From Nocardia cyriacigeorgica (GTDB lineage: Bacteria; Actinomycetota; Actinomycetes; Mycobacteriales; Mycobacteriaceae), in contig NZ_JAAGVC010000027.1 of NCBI RefSeq assembly GCF_010858045.1, positions 1-60,255 on the forward strand: DNA of 60,255 bases, in the 5' to 3' direction. Under the pieces are notes generated by a model. It was not told where the DNA came from. It made no database searches and was given only the letters and a program-made list of their open reading frames with translations. The translations under genes and the position numbers were made by a program. Below are positions 41,727-51,054 of this stretch, piece by piece (within the stretch, counting starts at the first letter, position 1; every line of letters starts with the position of its first letter).

Positions 41727-44219
41727 TTACGTCGGGCAATGATCTGAGCCGTCGGGCCACGTCCACTGCGCCACCGCGGGAATGTCCTCCCCGTGCTCTC
41801 GGGTCCAGGCCCGGGCCCGCAGCCGTGCGTCCTGCAGCTGCTGGCGCAGGCCGCCGGCCTTCTCGCGCAGCCCCGGCACCCGGTCGATCACGTCGATGAC
41901 CAGGTGATAGCGATCCATATCGTTGAGCATCACCATGTCGAACGGGGTGGTGGTGGTTCCGCGCTCCTTGTATCCGCGCACGTGCAGGCCCGAGTGGTTC
42001 GTGCGCCGGTAGGTGAGCCGATGGATGAGCCACGGGTAGCCGTGGAAGGCGAAGATCACCGGGCGATCGCGGGTGAACAGGGTGTCGAATTCGGAATCGG
42101 GAAGCCCGTGCGGATGTTCGGTGCTGGGCAACAGCCGCATCAGATCCACCACATTGATCACCCGCACCCGCAGATGCGGCAGGTGCTCGCGCAGGATGGC
42201 CGCGGCGGCCAGCGTCTCGAGGGTCGGCACGTCACCGGCACAGGCCAGCACCACATCCGGGGCGGCGCCGAGTTCGTCGTTGTTACCCGCCCACTCCCAG
42301 ATACCGATCCCGCGCGCGCAATGCAGCGCCGCTGCCTCGACCGAAAGCCAATCGGCCTGTGGCTGTTTGCCCGCCACCACCACGTTCACGTAATGGCGCG
42401 AACGCAGGCAATGGTCGAACGTGGACAGCAGTGTGTTGGCGTCCGGCGGCAGGTACACCCGCACGATCTCGGGCTTCTTGTTCAGCACCACATCGAGAAA
42501 ACCCGGGTCCTGATGGGTGAAGCCGTTGTGGTCCTGCCGCCAGACATGCGACGACAGCAGATAATTCAGGCTCGGGATCGGGCGCCGCCACGGCACCGCC
42601 GCGCTCGCGTCGAGCCATTTGGCGTGCTGATTGAACATGGCGTCGACGATGTGCACGAAGGCCTCGTAGCAGGTGAACACGCCGTGCCTGCCGGTGAGCA
42701 GATAGCCTTCGAGCAGCCCCTGGCACATGTGCTCGGACAGCACCTCGATCACCCTGCCCCGCCGGTCGAGCCCGACGTCGAACTCGTCGATCTCGGCCTG
42801 CCAGTTGCGTCCGGTGACCTCGAGGATGTCCTGTAAACGGTTGCTGGCCAGCTCATCCGGCGCGAAGGTCAGGAAGTTGTCCGGGTTGTGTGCGGTCACC
42901 TCGCGCAGCCAGCCGCCGAGTACCCGGGTGGCCTCGTGCTGGGTCGCGCCGGGCGCGGGCACCTCGACGCCGAAATCGCGCCAATCCGGCAACCGCAGAT
43001 CGCGCACCTGCGCGCCGCCATTGCTCACCGGGTTCGCACTCATCCGCCGATCACCGGCGGGGACGAGATCCATCAACTCCGAGACGGGAGCCCCGGACTC
43101 GTCGAACAGCTCCGAGGGCCGATACGACCGCAACCACTCTTCGAGCACCCGCTGGTGGGCGTCGTCGGTGCGGGCCGCGGGCAGCGGGACCTGATGTGCG
43201 CGGAACGTGCCCTCCACGGGTTCGCCGTCCACCACCGGGGGACAGGTCCAGCCCTTGGGGGTGCGCAATACGATCATCGGCCAATGCGGGCGGGAACCGT
43301 CACCGTCGCCGCGCGCGGCCCGCTGGATCTGCGCGATCCGCTCCAGCGCGGTGTCCATCGCCTGCGCCATGGCCTGATGCACCCGTGCGGGATCGCGGCC
43401 GGACACCACCAGCGGCTCGTAGCCGTACCCACGCATCAGCGAGATCAACTCGGGCTCGGGGATCCGGGCCAGAATCGTCGGATTGGCGATCTTGTATTCG
43501 TTGAGCGCCAGAATCGGCAGCACCGCGCCGTCGCGGGCGGGGTTGAGGAACTTGTCGGCATGCCAGCTGCCCGCCAACGGCCCCGTCTCGGCCTCGCCGT
43601 CGCCGACCACGCAGAACACGGTGAGGTCCGGGTGATCCAGCGCGGCGCCGAAGGCGTGCAGCAGCGAGTATCCGAGCTCACCACCCTCGTGGAAGGAACC
43701 GGGCGTCTCCGGCGCGCAGTGGCTCGGCACCCCGCCGGGGAAAGAGAACTGCGCGAACAGCGCGCGCATGCCATCGACATCGCGCGGGACGTGGCTGTAC
43801 AGCTCGGAATAGGTGCCCTCCAGCCACGCGCAGGCGTTCGGCCCCGGGCCGCCGTGACCGGGACCGGCGACGAACACCGCGTCGAGATCGCGGGCCAGGA
43901 TGGCCCGATTGGCATGCACCCACACCAGATTCAGTCCGGGCACCGTGCCGAAATGGCCGAGCAGCCGGGGTTTGATGTGCTCGGCGCGCAGCGGTTCGCG
44001 CAGCAGCGGGTTGGCCATCAGATAGATCTGGCCCACCGACAGATAGTTCGCCGCCCGCCACCAGGCGTCCACGGCCGCGAGTTCGTCGGCGTCGAGTGGG
44101 CCGGGGGCGTCGGTGAGTCGATACGGGCTCGGCGCCACCGACCGGCCGCCGCGACCACCGACATTGTCGGCCGAGGTGTCCTCGGCGGCGGGATTGCCTT
44201 GTGAGCCAGGCTGTGCCAT
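41727..44219 (-). CDS. xfp: Phosphoketolase (xylulose-5-P/fructose-6-P)
   Basis: This 830-residue thiamine-diphosphate enzyme cleaves xylulose 5-phosphate or fructose 6-phosphate to acetyl phosphate. The family segments are clear: WWRAANYLSVGQIYLM, GHFGTVPGLN, FVAGPGHGGPG, and the TPP-binding GDGEAETGPLAGSWHADKFLNP; the middle has KGWTCPP and the C-terminal domain HNGFTHQDPGFLD. Length is normal for the family. ATG 44219. It may provide an alternative to glycolysis under nutrient stress. Confidence 0.96.
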   Translation of the reverse strand: MAQPGSQGNPAAEDTSADNVGGRGGRSVAPSPYRLTDAPGPLDADELAAVDAWWRAANYLSVGQIYLMANPLLREPLRAEHIKPRLLGHFGTVPGLNLVWVHANRAILARDLDAVFVAGPGHGGPGPNACAWLEGTYSELYSHVPRDVDGMRALFAQFSFPGGVPSHCAPETPGSFHEGGELGYSLLHAFGAALDHPDLTVFCVVGDGEAETGPLAGSWHADKFLNPARDGAVLPILALNEYKIANPTILARIPEPELISLMRGYGYEPLVVSGRDPARVHQAMAQAMDTALERIAQIQRAARGDGDGSRPHWPMIVLRTPKGWTCPPVVDGEPVEGTFRAHQVPLPAARTDDAHQRVLEEWLRSYRPSELFDESGAPVSELMDLVPAGDRRMSANPVSNGGAQVRDLRLPDWRDFGVEVPAPGATQHEATRVLGGWLREVTAHNPDNFLTFAPDELASNRLQDILEVTGRNWQAEIDEFDVGLDRRGRVIEVLSEHMCQGLLEGYLLTGRHGVFTCYEAFVHIVDAMFNQHAKWLDASAAVPWRRPIPSLNYLLSSHVWRQDHNGFTHQDPGFLDVVLNKKPEIVRVYLPPDANTLLSTFDHCLRSRHYVNVVVAGKQPQADWLSVEAAALHCARGIGIWEWAGNNDELGAAPDVVLACAGDVPTLETLAAAAILREHLPHLRVRVINVVDLMRLLPSTEHPHGLPDSEFDTLFTRDRPVIFAFHGYPWLIHRLTYRRTNHSGLHVRGYKERGTTTTPFDMVMLNDMDRYHLVIDVIDRVPGLREKAGGLRQQLQDARLRARAWTREHGEDIPAVAQWTWPDGSDHCPT

Positions 44220-44371
44220 GGGCGATTCTCCTCACGTTCGTGCCACGCACCGGATGGAGATTCCCCGTCAGGCTACCGGCCGGACCCGTGCTGGGCCCAG
44301 GACTCGATCGGGGACCGGCAGGCGCGGGCTCGATCGGCAGCTGCCCGGCCGCGTCGATTAGGGTGCGCGGC

Positions 44372-44956
44372 ATGCCTACCTCCGCCAGGACCATCGGTAT
44401 CGCCACCCTCGCCGCGGCCGCCTTCGCGCTGTCGGCCTGCGGCTCCGACGACAGCTCCGACAGCGAGGCCGCGGCCACCGCCACGGCCGCGACGAGCGCG
44501 TACGCCGCGACCGGTGCGCCCACCCCGAAGCCGTCCACCGGCCGTGAATGCACCGCCGACGACATCGGCGTCACCGGCGGCTTCGGTGAGGCCCCCACCA
44601 TCACCATCCCCGACGACTGCGATCCGCCGAAGCAGCTGATCGTCAAGGATCTCGTCGCGGGCTCCGGCCCGGGCGCGCAGCCCGGCCAGGAACTGAAGAT
44701 GAACTACACGCTGGTCACCTGGTCGGACAAGCAGAAGCTCGACAGCTCCTTCGACCGTGGCGAACCGTTCGAACTGACCCTCGGCGCCGGTATGGTCATC
44801 CCCGGCTGGGATCAGGGCCTCGAAGGCGTCAACGAGGGCACCCGCAGGCTGCTGATCATTCCGCCCGACCTCGGCTACGGCATGGGTGGCAACGGCATCA
44901 AGCCGAACGAGACCCTGGTCTTCGTCACCGACGCGGTAGACGTACCGGACAACTGA
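44372..44956 (+). CDS. Lipoprotein FKBP-type peptidyl-prolyl isomerase
   Basis: A 194-residue lipoprotein: signal peptide with lipobox LSAC at 20-23 (lipidated Cys23), Asp/Ser linker, then an FKBP domain at about 90-194 (MNYTLVTWSDKQKLDSSFDRGEPFELTLGAGMVIPGWDQGLEG and IIPPDLGYG). It would assist folding of exported proteins outside the membrane. It precedes tig, another proline isomerase/chaperone. Confidence 0.9.
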   Translation: MPTSARTIGIATLAAAAFALSACGSDDSSDSEAAATATAATSAYAATGAPTPKPSTGRECTADDIGVTGGFGEAPTITIPDDCDPPKQLIVKDLVAGSGPGAQPGQELKMNYTLVTWSDKQKLDSSFDRGEPFELTLGAGMVIPGWDQGLEGVNEGTRRLLIIPPDLGYGMGGNGIKPNETLVFVTDAVDVPDN

Positions 44957-45121
44957 CCCCCGAGGTCCTCGCCCTGCCCGCGCCGCCGCTGCGGTAGCGC
45001 CGGGGGCGTTCGCGTGCCCGGATTGCAGGGCGTGCGCACCGGTCGACTAACCTTGCCTGGATGCGATCGGGGGGACACACCGACGTCAACGACCGATGAA
45101 CTACGAACAAGGAGCATGTCC

Positions 45122-46513
45122 GTGAAGAGCACCGTCGAGCAGCTGAGCCCGACACGGGTCCGGATCAATGTCGAGGTGCCCTTCGAGGAGCTGAAGCCGG
45201 ACTTCGACAAGGCCTACAAGGCGCTGGCCAAGCAGGTCCGTATCCCCGGCTTCCGCCCGGGCAAGGCGCCGGCCAAGCTGCTCGAGGCGCGCCTGGGCCG
45301 CGGCGCGATCCTGGAGCAGGTCGTCAACGACGTGCTCCCGGCCCGCTACAGCGAGGCCGTCACCACCTCCGAGGTGAAGGTCATCGGCCAGCCCGAAATC
45401 GAGATCACCAAGATCGAAGACGGCCAGGAGCTGGCGTTCACCGCCGAGGTCGACGTCCGCCCGGAGATCACCCTGCCCGACTACAGCACCATCGAGGTCA
45501 CCGTCGACGCCATCACCGTCGACGATTCCGACATCGACGAGCAGCTGCAGTCGCTGCGTCAGCGCTTCGGCACCCTCACCGGCGTCGAGCGCCCGGTGCA
45601 GGAGGGCGACTTCATCTCCATCGACCTGTCGGCCACCGTCGACGGCGAGGACGTGCCGGAGGCCTCGACCACCGGCCTGTCCCACGAGGTCGGCTCCGGC
45701 CAGCTCATCGAGGGCCTGGACGAGGCCGTGATCGGCCTGTCCGCCGGTGAGTCCAAGGAGTTCACCTCCACCCTGGTGGCGGGCGAGCACGCGGGCAAGG
45801 AAGCCGTCATCACCGTCACCGTCGGTTCGGTCAAGGAGCGCGAGCTGCCCGAGGCCGACGACGAGTTCGCCCAGCTGGCCAGCGAATTCGACACCCTCGA
45901 CGAGCTGAAGGCCGATCTGCGCGGCCGCGTGGAGCGGGTCAAGAAGGTCCAGCAGGCCGGCGACATCCGCGACAAGGTGCTCGAGCAGCTGCTCGACAAG
46001 GTCGAGGTGCCGCTGCCCGAGGCCGTGGTGAAGGCCGAGATCGACGCCGTCGAGCACGACGCCGTGCACGGCTTCGACCACGACGAGGCCAAGTTCGCCG
46101 AGGCGCTCGAGGCCCAGGGCTCCAGCCGCGAGGAGTTCGACAAGGACACCAAGGAGGCCGCCGAGAAGTCGGTGAAGACCCAGCTGCTGCTGGACGCCAT
46201 CGCCGAGGCCGAGGGCACCCAGGTCGGCCAGGAGGAGCTCACCGAGCGCATCCTGTTCCAGGCCCAGCGCTACGGCATGTCGCCGGAGCAGTTCATCCAG
46301 CAGGTGCAGCAGGCCGGTCAGCTCGGCGCGGTGTTCGCCGACGTCCGCCGGGGCAAGGCGCTGGCCGGTGTGGTCGGTAAGGCCACCGTCACCGACTCCG
46401 CGGGCAACACCGTCGACACCACCGAAATGTTCGGTGCTCCGGAAGATTCGGCCGAGGAGAACACCGAGGCGGCCGCCGAGACCACCGAGGCCTCGGCCGA
46501 CGCCGAGAAGTAA
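45122..46513 (+). CDS. tig: Trigger factor
   Basis: Trigger factor (463 residues) is the ribosome-bound chaperone. It has the ribosome-binding N-terminal domain with GFRPGKAPAKLLE, a central FKBP-type isomerase domain (about 160-245) and the helical C-terminal arms, with an acidic tail. I chose GTG 45122 (VKSTVEQLSPTRV) over ATG 45116, because AAGGAG ends 7 bases before it and leaves only one base before the ATG, and because the M. tuberculosis protein starts MKSTVEQLSP. Confidence 0.95.
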   Translation: MKSTVEQLSPTRVRINVEVPFEELKPDFDKAYKALAKQVRIPGFRPGKAPAKLLEARLGRGAILEQVVNDVLPARYSEAVTTSEVKVIGQPEIEITKIEDGQELAFTAEVDVRPEITLPDYSTIEVTVDAITVDDSDIDEQLQSLRQRFGTLTGVERPVQEGDFISIDLSATVDGEDVPEASTTGLSHEVGSGQLIEGLDEAVIGLSAGESKEFTSTLVAGEHAGKEAVITVTVGSVKERELPEADDEFAQLASEFDTLDELKADLRGRVERVKKVQQAGDIRDKVLEQLLDKVEVPLPEAVVKAEIDAVEHDAVHGFDHDEAKFAEALEAQGSSREEFDKDTKEAAEKSVKTQLLLDAIAEAEGTQVGQEELTERILFQAQRYGMSPEQFIQQVQQAGQLGAVFADVRRGKALAGVVGKATVTDSAGNTVDTTEMFGAPEDSAEENTEAAAETTEASADAEK

Positions 46514-46524
46514 GCCGAATAGAT

Positions 46525-46700
46525 ATTGCGCTGTAAGCGAGCGAAGCGAGTGAACCGAAAACACAGCGCGCGGTCGCGCACAGTGCAATCGAGCGCCACC
46601 GAGATTGCGCTGTGAGCGAGCGAAGCGAGTGAACCAGAAGTACAGCGCGCGGTCGCGCACAGTGCAATCGAGCGCCAGCGAGATTGCGCTGTGAGCGAAG
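46525..46700. repeat. 79-bp direct repeat with internal dyad, 2.2 copies
   Basis: Copies start at 46525 and 46604, and a third begins at 46683 and ends near 46700. Each unit opens with ATTGCGCTGT, and about 55 bases later has ACAGTGCAAT, its inverted form with one mismatch, so each can fold into a large hairpin; a GCGCGCGGTCGCGC block lies within. The copies differ at a few bases. It resembles a repetitive extragenic palindrome rather than a gene. Confidence 0.8.
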
Positions 46701-46702
46701 AA

Positions 46703-46736
46703 GGGCGGTACCGGGAGTTCGGTGCCGCCCTGCTTC
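46703..46736 (+). terminator. Hairpin after the tig repeat region
   Basis: An 11-bp stem (GGGCGGTACCG with CGGTGCCGCCC, one G-T pair) with a 6-base loop is followed by TGCTTC. It should end tig transcription before clpP1. Confidence 0.65.
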
Positions 46737-46783
46737 GTTAATGTTTGTGTCAGCAACGAGCCGGCGAGAGAAGGCAGGTATCC

Positions 46784-47395
46784 GTGACAATCAACCAGGC
46801 AGGGGTCATGACATCCGCGACTGCTGGTCTCAACCTCAGTGATTCGGTGTACGAGCGCTTGCTCCGCGACCGCATCATCTTCCTGGGTACCCAGGTCGAC
46901 GACGACATCGCCAACAAGCTGTGCGCGCAGATCCTGCTGCTGGCCGCCGAGGACCCGACCCGCGACATCTCGCTCTACATCAACTCGCCGGGCGGCTCGG
47001 TCAGCGCCGGTATGGCCATCTACGACACCATGCAGTACGCCGAGTGCGATATCGCGACCATCGCCTTCGGCCTGGCCGCATCGATGGGGCAGTTCCTGCT
47101 CACCGCGGGCACCAAGGGCAAGCGCTACGCGCTGCCGCACACCCGGATCATGATGCACCAGCCCTCGGCGGGCATCGGTGGTAGCGCCGCCGACATCTCG
47201 ATCTACGCCGAGCAGCTCGCGCACACCAAGCGCGAACTCAACGAACTGCAGGCGCTGCACACCGGCCAGACGGTGGAGCAGGTTACCGCCGACGCCGACC
47301 GCGACCGCTGGTTCACCGCGAACCAGGCGCTCGAGTACGGCTTCATCGATCGCGTGATCAACAGCGCTCGCCAGGCGAACGGCGCCGGTAACTGA
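46784..47395 (+). CDS. clpP1: ClpP1, ATP-dependent Clp protease proteolytic subunit
   Basis: This 203-residue serine peptidase has Ser100 in AASMGQF, His125 in MMHQP and the DRDRWF motif with the catalytic Asp. In actinobacteria it works only as a mixed tetradecamer with ClpP2. The GTG start at 46784 follows AAGGCAGG; ATG 46808 is a shorter option, and the N-terminal propeptide is expected to be cut. clpP2 follows by 41 bases. Confidence 0.95.
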   Translation: MTINQAGVMTSATAGLNLSDSVYERLLRDRIIFLGTQVDDDIANKLCAQILLLAAEDPTRDISLYINSPGGSVSAGMAIYDTMQYAECDIATIAFGLAASMGQFLLTAGTKGKRYALPHTRIMMHQPSAGIGGSAADISIYAEQLAHTKRELNELQALHTGQTVEQVTADADRDRWFTANQALEYGFIDRVINSARQANGAGN

Positions 47396-47436
47396 GCCGC
47401 GAATCAGCTCACCTCCCACCGACTTTGGAGACGAAG

Positions 47437-48105
47437 ATGGCCAACCTGATCGACCCCCGCGCAGGCCTGTCCGGTATCGCGCCGGCCAGCCCGCAGGCCC
47501 GCTACATCCTGCCGTCGTTCATCGAGCACTCGAGCTTCGGCGTCAAGGAGTCCAACCCGTACAACAAGCTGTTCGAGGAGCGCATCATCTTCCTCGGCGT
47601 GCAGGTCGACGACGCCTCGGCGAACGACATCATGGCCCAGCTGCTGGTGCTCGAGTCGCTCGATCCCGACCGCGACATCACCATGTACATCAACTCGCCG
47701 GGTGGCTCGTTCACCTCGCTGATGGCCATCTACGACACCATGCAGTACGTGCGTGCCGATGTGGCCACCGTCTGCCTGGGCCAGGCCGCCTCCGCGGCCG
47801 CGGTGCTGCTGGCCGCCGGTACCCCCGGTAAGCGGGCCTGCCTGCCCAACGCCCGCGTGCTCATCCACCAGCCGTCGCTGGAGGGTGGCATCCAGGGTCA
47901 GGTGTCGGACCTGGAGATCCAGGCCGCCGAGATCGAGCGCATGCGTCGTCTGATGGAGACCACGCTGGCCCGCCACACCGGCAAGGACCCCGACACCATC
48001 CGCAAGGACACCGACCGCGACAAGATCCTCACCGCCGAAGATGCCAAGGATTACGGCATCATCGACACGGTGTTCGACTACCGCAAGCTGAGCGCGCAGA
48101 AGTAG
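47437..48105 (+). CDS. clpP2: ClpP2, ATP-dependent Clp protease proteolytic subunit
   Basis: This 222-residue partner of ClpP1 has Ser119 in QAASAAAV, His144 in LIHQPSLEGG, and the TDRDKIL motif. ATG 47437 follows GGAG; a TTG at 47425 overlaps that site and is unlikely. ClpP2 usually docks the ClpX or ClpC ATPase. Confidence 0.95.
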   Translation: MANLIDPRAGLSGIAPASPQARYILPSFIEHSSFGVKESNPYNKLFEERIIFLGVQVDDASANDIMAQLLVLESLDPDRDITMYINSPGGSFTSLMAIYDTMQYVRADVATVCLGQAASAAAVLLAAGTPGKRACLPNARVLIHQPSLEGGIQGQVSDLEIQAAEIERMRRLMETTLARHTGKDPDTIRKDTDRDKILTAEDAKDYGIIDTVFDYRKLSAQK

Positions 48106-48111
48106 TGCGGT

Positions 48112-48140
48112 GACCCGCGGCGCCCCGTGCGCCGCGGGTC
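48112..48140 (+). terminator. Hairpin after clpP2
   Basis: A perfect 12-bp stem GACCCGCGGCGC with a 5-base loop lies 6 bases after the clpP2 stop. No T-run follows. It separates clpP1P2 from clpX. Confidence 0.65.
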
Positions 48141-48435
48141 CAGCCGACACGCGGGGATTGCTGAAAAGTTGCGCGTGTGGCGGACGGCTCGGCGACCGGG
48201 CGAATCGGGTGAATCATGGTGAGAACCCGCACAACCCCGGCGAGAAACATGCGCGAGTTGTCGACCAGTTTCGCGCACACCGGGTACGGTCGACCTAGGG
48301 ACCTTTGCTCCCGGTTGACAGCAGTGCACCACCACCCGGATACGGTCGACGGATTCAACGACACCTTCCACAGGTGGCGGAAAGCTGGCAACTGGATGGA
48401 CGGTTGCACGCGAACAAGGAAGTAGGACCCACGAG
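48141..48435 (+). promoter_or_regulatory. Long leader before clpX with candidate promoter
   Basis: This stretch of almost 300 bases is noncoding. A direct repeat CGGGTACGGTCGAC (48281-48294) and CGGATACGGTCGAC (48337-48350) differs at one base. TTGACA at 48315 lies 20 bases before TACGGT at 48341, longer than an ideal spacing, so the promoter call is weak. AGGAAGTAGG just before the ATG serves as ribosome site. Confidence 0.35.
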
Positions 48436-49716
48436 ATGGCGCGCATCGGTGATGGCGGCGATCTGCTGAAGTGCTCGTTCTGCGGAAAGAGTCAAAAGCA
48501 GGTCAAGAAGCTCATTGCGGGACCCGGGGTGTACATCTGCGACGAGTGCATCGACCTGTGCAACGAGATCATCGAAGAGGAGCTGGCCGAGTCCAGCGAA
48601 GTCAAACTCGATGAGTTGCCCAAACCCGCCGAGATCCGGGATTTCCTGGAGAACTATGTGATCGGCCAGGACACGGCCAAGCGCACGCTCGCCGTGGCGG
48701 TCTACAACCACTACAAGCGGATCCAGGCCGGCGACAAGGGGCGCGACAGCCGCGGCGAGAGCGTCGAGCTGGCCAAGTCCAACATTCTGATGCTCGGCCC
48801 CACCGGCTGCGGTAAGACCTATCTGGCGCAGACGCTGGCCAAGATGCTCAATGTGCCGTTCGCCATCGCCGACGCCACCGCGCTCACCGAGGCGGGCTAC
48901 GTCGGTGAGGACGTCGAGAACATCCTGCTCAAGCTGATCCAGGCCGCCGACTACGACGTCAAGCGCGCCGAGACGGGCATCATCTACATCGACGAGGTCG
49001 ACAAGATCGCCCGCAAGAGCGAGAACCCCTCGATCACCCGTGACGTCTCCGGTGAGGGTGTGCAGCAGGCGCTGCTGAAGATCCTGGAGGGCACCCAGGC
49101 CAGCGTGCCGCCGCAGGGCGGGCGCAAGCATCCGCATCAGGAATTCATCCAGATCGACACCACCAATGTGCTGTTCATCGTGGCGGGCGCGTTCGCCGGG
49201 CTGGAGAAGATCATCTCCGACCGCACCGGTCATCGCGGTATCGGCTTCGGCGCCGAGGTGCGCTCCAAGGCCGAGGTCGACACCATCGACCACTTCGCCG
49301 ATGTGATGCCGGAGGATCTGATCAAGTTCGGCCTGATCCCCGAGTTCATCGGCCGCCTCCCGGTGGTCGCCTCGGTGACGAACCTGGACAAGGATTCGCT
49401 GGTCAAGATCCTCTCCGAGCCGAAGAACGCGCTGGTCAAGCAGTACATCCGGCTGTTCGAGATGGATGGGGTGGATCTCGAGTTCACCCGCGACGCGCTC
49501 GAAGCGGTGGCCGATCAGGCCATCCTGCGCGGCACCGGTGCCCGCGGCCTGCGCGCCATCATGGAGGAGGTGTTGCAGCAGGTGATGTTCGACATCCCCA
49601 GCCGCGACGATGTCGCGAAGGTGGTCGTGGACGCCGACACCGTCAACGACAACGTGCTGCCCACCATCGTCCCGCGCAAGCGCGAACGCGCCGAGCGTCG
49701 CGAGAAGTCGGCCTGA
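48436..49716 (+). CDS. clpX: ClpX, unfoldase of the Clp protease
   Basis: ClpX (426 residues) unfolds substrates and feeds them to ClpP1P2. The zinc-binding domain has Cys13, Cys16, Cys35 and Cys38. Walker A GPTGCGKT is at 121-128, Walker B is IIYIDEVDKI, and the C-terminal region has the sensor motif GTGARGLR. It ends in a basic tail. It has its own leader and terminator. Confidence 0.97.
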   Translation: MARIGDGGDLLKCSFCGKSQKQVKKLIAGPGVYICDECIDLCNEIIEEELAESSEVKLDELPKPAEIRDFLENYVIGQDTAKRTLAVAVYNHYKRIQAGDKGRDSRGESVELAKSNILMLGPTGCGKTYLAQTLAKMLNVPFAIADATALTEAGYVGEDVENILLKLIQAADYDVKRAETGIIYIDEVDKIARKSENPSITRDVSGEGVQQALLKILEGTQASVPPQGGRKHPHQEFIQIDTTNVLFIVAGAFAGLEKIISDRTGHRGIGFGAEVRSKAEVDTIDHFADVMPEDLIKFGLIPEFIGRLPVVASVTNLDKDSLVKILSEPKNALVKQYIRLFEMDGVDLEFTRDALEAVADQAILRGTGARGLRAIMEEVLQQVMFDIPSRDDVAKVVVDADTVNDNVLPTIVPRKRERAERREKSA

Positions 49717-49729
49717 CACAGTCGCAAGG

Positions 49730-49758
49730 ACGGCCCGCCCACACTGTGGGCGGGCCGT
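49730..49758 (+). terminator. Hairpin after clpX
   Basis: ACGGCCCGCCCA pairs with TGGGCGGGCCGT around a loop of a few bases, and TCATCGTTT follows. This is a strong terminator 14 bases after the clpX stop. Confidence 0.8.
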
Positions 49759-49857
49759 TCATCGTTTCGGCGCCGAGTTGGCGATGACGGCCTCTCGGCC
49801 GGTGTGATCGTTGTAGGGTCGGTGCACCTGCAGGCGTCGCACAACGAGGAGCGGCCG

Positions 49858-50268
49858 ATGTCGAAGCGTTTCCGAGCCCGCATCCCGGCCCTGGCGGCCG
49901 CAGCCGCCGCCGCGGCCACCTTCGGCCTCGCGGTCACCGCACCTTCGGCCGAGGCCACCGTCACGCAGGTGAGCGTGATGCCGGACTTCTCGTTCGGGCC
50001 GATCACCAACTACGGCACCACCTGCCAGTACACCGTACGGGCCCGGCTCACCGAGGGGTTGACGCCGGTGACCTTCTACGACAACGGAGTGCCGTTCGCC
50101 ACCGTTGCGCCCACCGACGGCGTCGCACTGGTCACCTGGACGCCAACGACGCGCGGCCACCACACGCTCCAAGCGGTGCAGCCGACCACGGCGCAGGAGA
50201 TCGCCCCGTGGGTCCAGGTGGAGGTGGGTGTGGGCATGCACATCGGGTACGCCTGCCTGGTGATCTGA
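49858..50268 (+). CDS. Small secreted protein with Ig-like beta domain
   Basis: This 136-residue protein has a signal peptide of about 37 residues (RIPALAAAAAAAATFGLAVTAPSAEA) and a beta-sandwich domain like bacterial Ig-like repeats (YTVRARLTEG, VTFYDNGVPFATVAPTDGVALVTWTPTTRGHHTLQAV). Two Cys could pair. ATG 49858 follows GAGGAGC. Function unknown; similar secreted proteins are frequent in Nocardia and Rhodococcus. Confidence 0.75.
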   Translation: MSKRFRARIPALAAAAAAAATFGLAVTAPSAEATVTQVSVMPDFSFGPITNYGTTCQYTVRARLTEGLTPVTFYDNGVPFATVAPTDGVALVTWTPTTRGHHTLQAVQPTTAQEIAPWVQVEVGVGMHIGYACLVI

Positions 50269-50431
50269 GTGCTACCCGCGGCCGGCCTCGAGCGGTCCTG
50301 TGCGATCGATCGAGGACATCCGGGCCGAGTAGATGCCGACGATCGCGGGCGGCGGCAAAAGAAAGGTGACCGGCGCCCGCCGCATCACCGGGCTGCACGG
50401 CAGTGGATGGGCGCGGTCACCCTGCGCTGGA

Positions 50432-50809
50432 TCAGGCAGGCTCGATGCTCATGTCGTCCTGGCTCCAATAGGCGCGCATATGGGTGATCCGGCCCTCGTC
50501 GTCGAACTCCATCACGTCGATCGGGCGCAGCGTCACACGCTGGTCGCCCGCCTTGGTGACGAGGGTGAACATGAATGCCGCCTGGTTGCCGCCGATGCGG
50601 ACGGTGTCGGCATGCAGGGTGGATTCGCGCTCCAGGTTCGCCAGGACGTTGTAGAACTCGCGGATCGCGTCGTGCCCGTGCTTCGGCGGGGTGCCGATCG
50701 GGTCCTCGACGGTCGCGTCCGGTGCGTACAGCGCGACCACGTCCTCGGACGTGCCGCTGCCGACCAGCTTGACGTACTCCTCGACCACATCGCGGATCTG
50801 CCGTGCCAT
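50432..50809 (-). CDS. Ketosteroid isomerase-like enzyme (KSI fold)
   Basis: This 125-residue protein resembles delta5-3-ketosteroid isomerases: Tyr12, Asp36 and Asp98 align with the Tyr14, Asp38, Asp99 triad of the Comamonas enzyme. It would move a steroid double bond into conjugation with the 3-keto group. ATG 50809 follows GGAG. An exact KstR-type box lies just upstream, supporting a role in sterol breakdown. Other SnoaL/NTF2-fold proteins share the shape, so the substrate is not proven. Confidence 0.85.
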   Translation of the reverse strand: MARQIRDVVEEYVKLVGSGTSEDVVALYAPDATVEDPIGTPPKHGHDAIREFYNVLANLERESTLHADTVRIGGNQAAFMFTLVTKAGDQRVTLRPIDVMEFDDEGRITHMRAYWSQDDMSIEPA

Positions 50810-50826
50810 GGGAACTCCTACCGAAT

Positions 50827-50840
50827 TGAAACGTGTTCTA
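50827..50840 (-). promoter_or_regulatory. KstR-type operator
   Basis: TGAAACGTGTTCTA fits the KstR consensus TnnAACnnGTTnnA at every fixed base. It lies 18-31 bases upstream of the isomerase start. KstR is the repressor of the cholesterol-degradation regulon in mycobacteria and rhodococci. Confidence 0.75.
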
Positions 50841-51054
50841 GTTCGGCACGATAGCAGTCCGGCGGTCCCGCCGAGGTGGGAACGGACTGTCCCTTCAGTT
50901 GTCACCCGCTGGGGATACGGTGACGGCCGGTGGAATTCCGGTCCGCGCCCGGTGCTGGAGAGCGTCTTTGATCTCCCTGGTTCGCCGTTGAACCTTGATC
51001 CGTGCGGGTGCTCCTGCTGATGTGTCGGTGCGCGCGTCCTCGTTGTTACGCGCG

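Noticed and set aside
45101..47419. A 772-residue open frame on the minus strand across tig and clpP1
   Set aside because: It is antisense to two certain genes, runs through the repeat region, and is a by-product of high GC.
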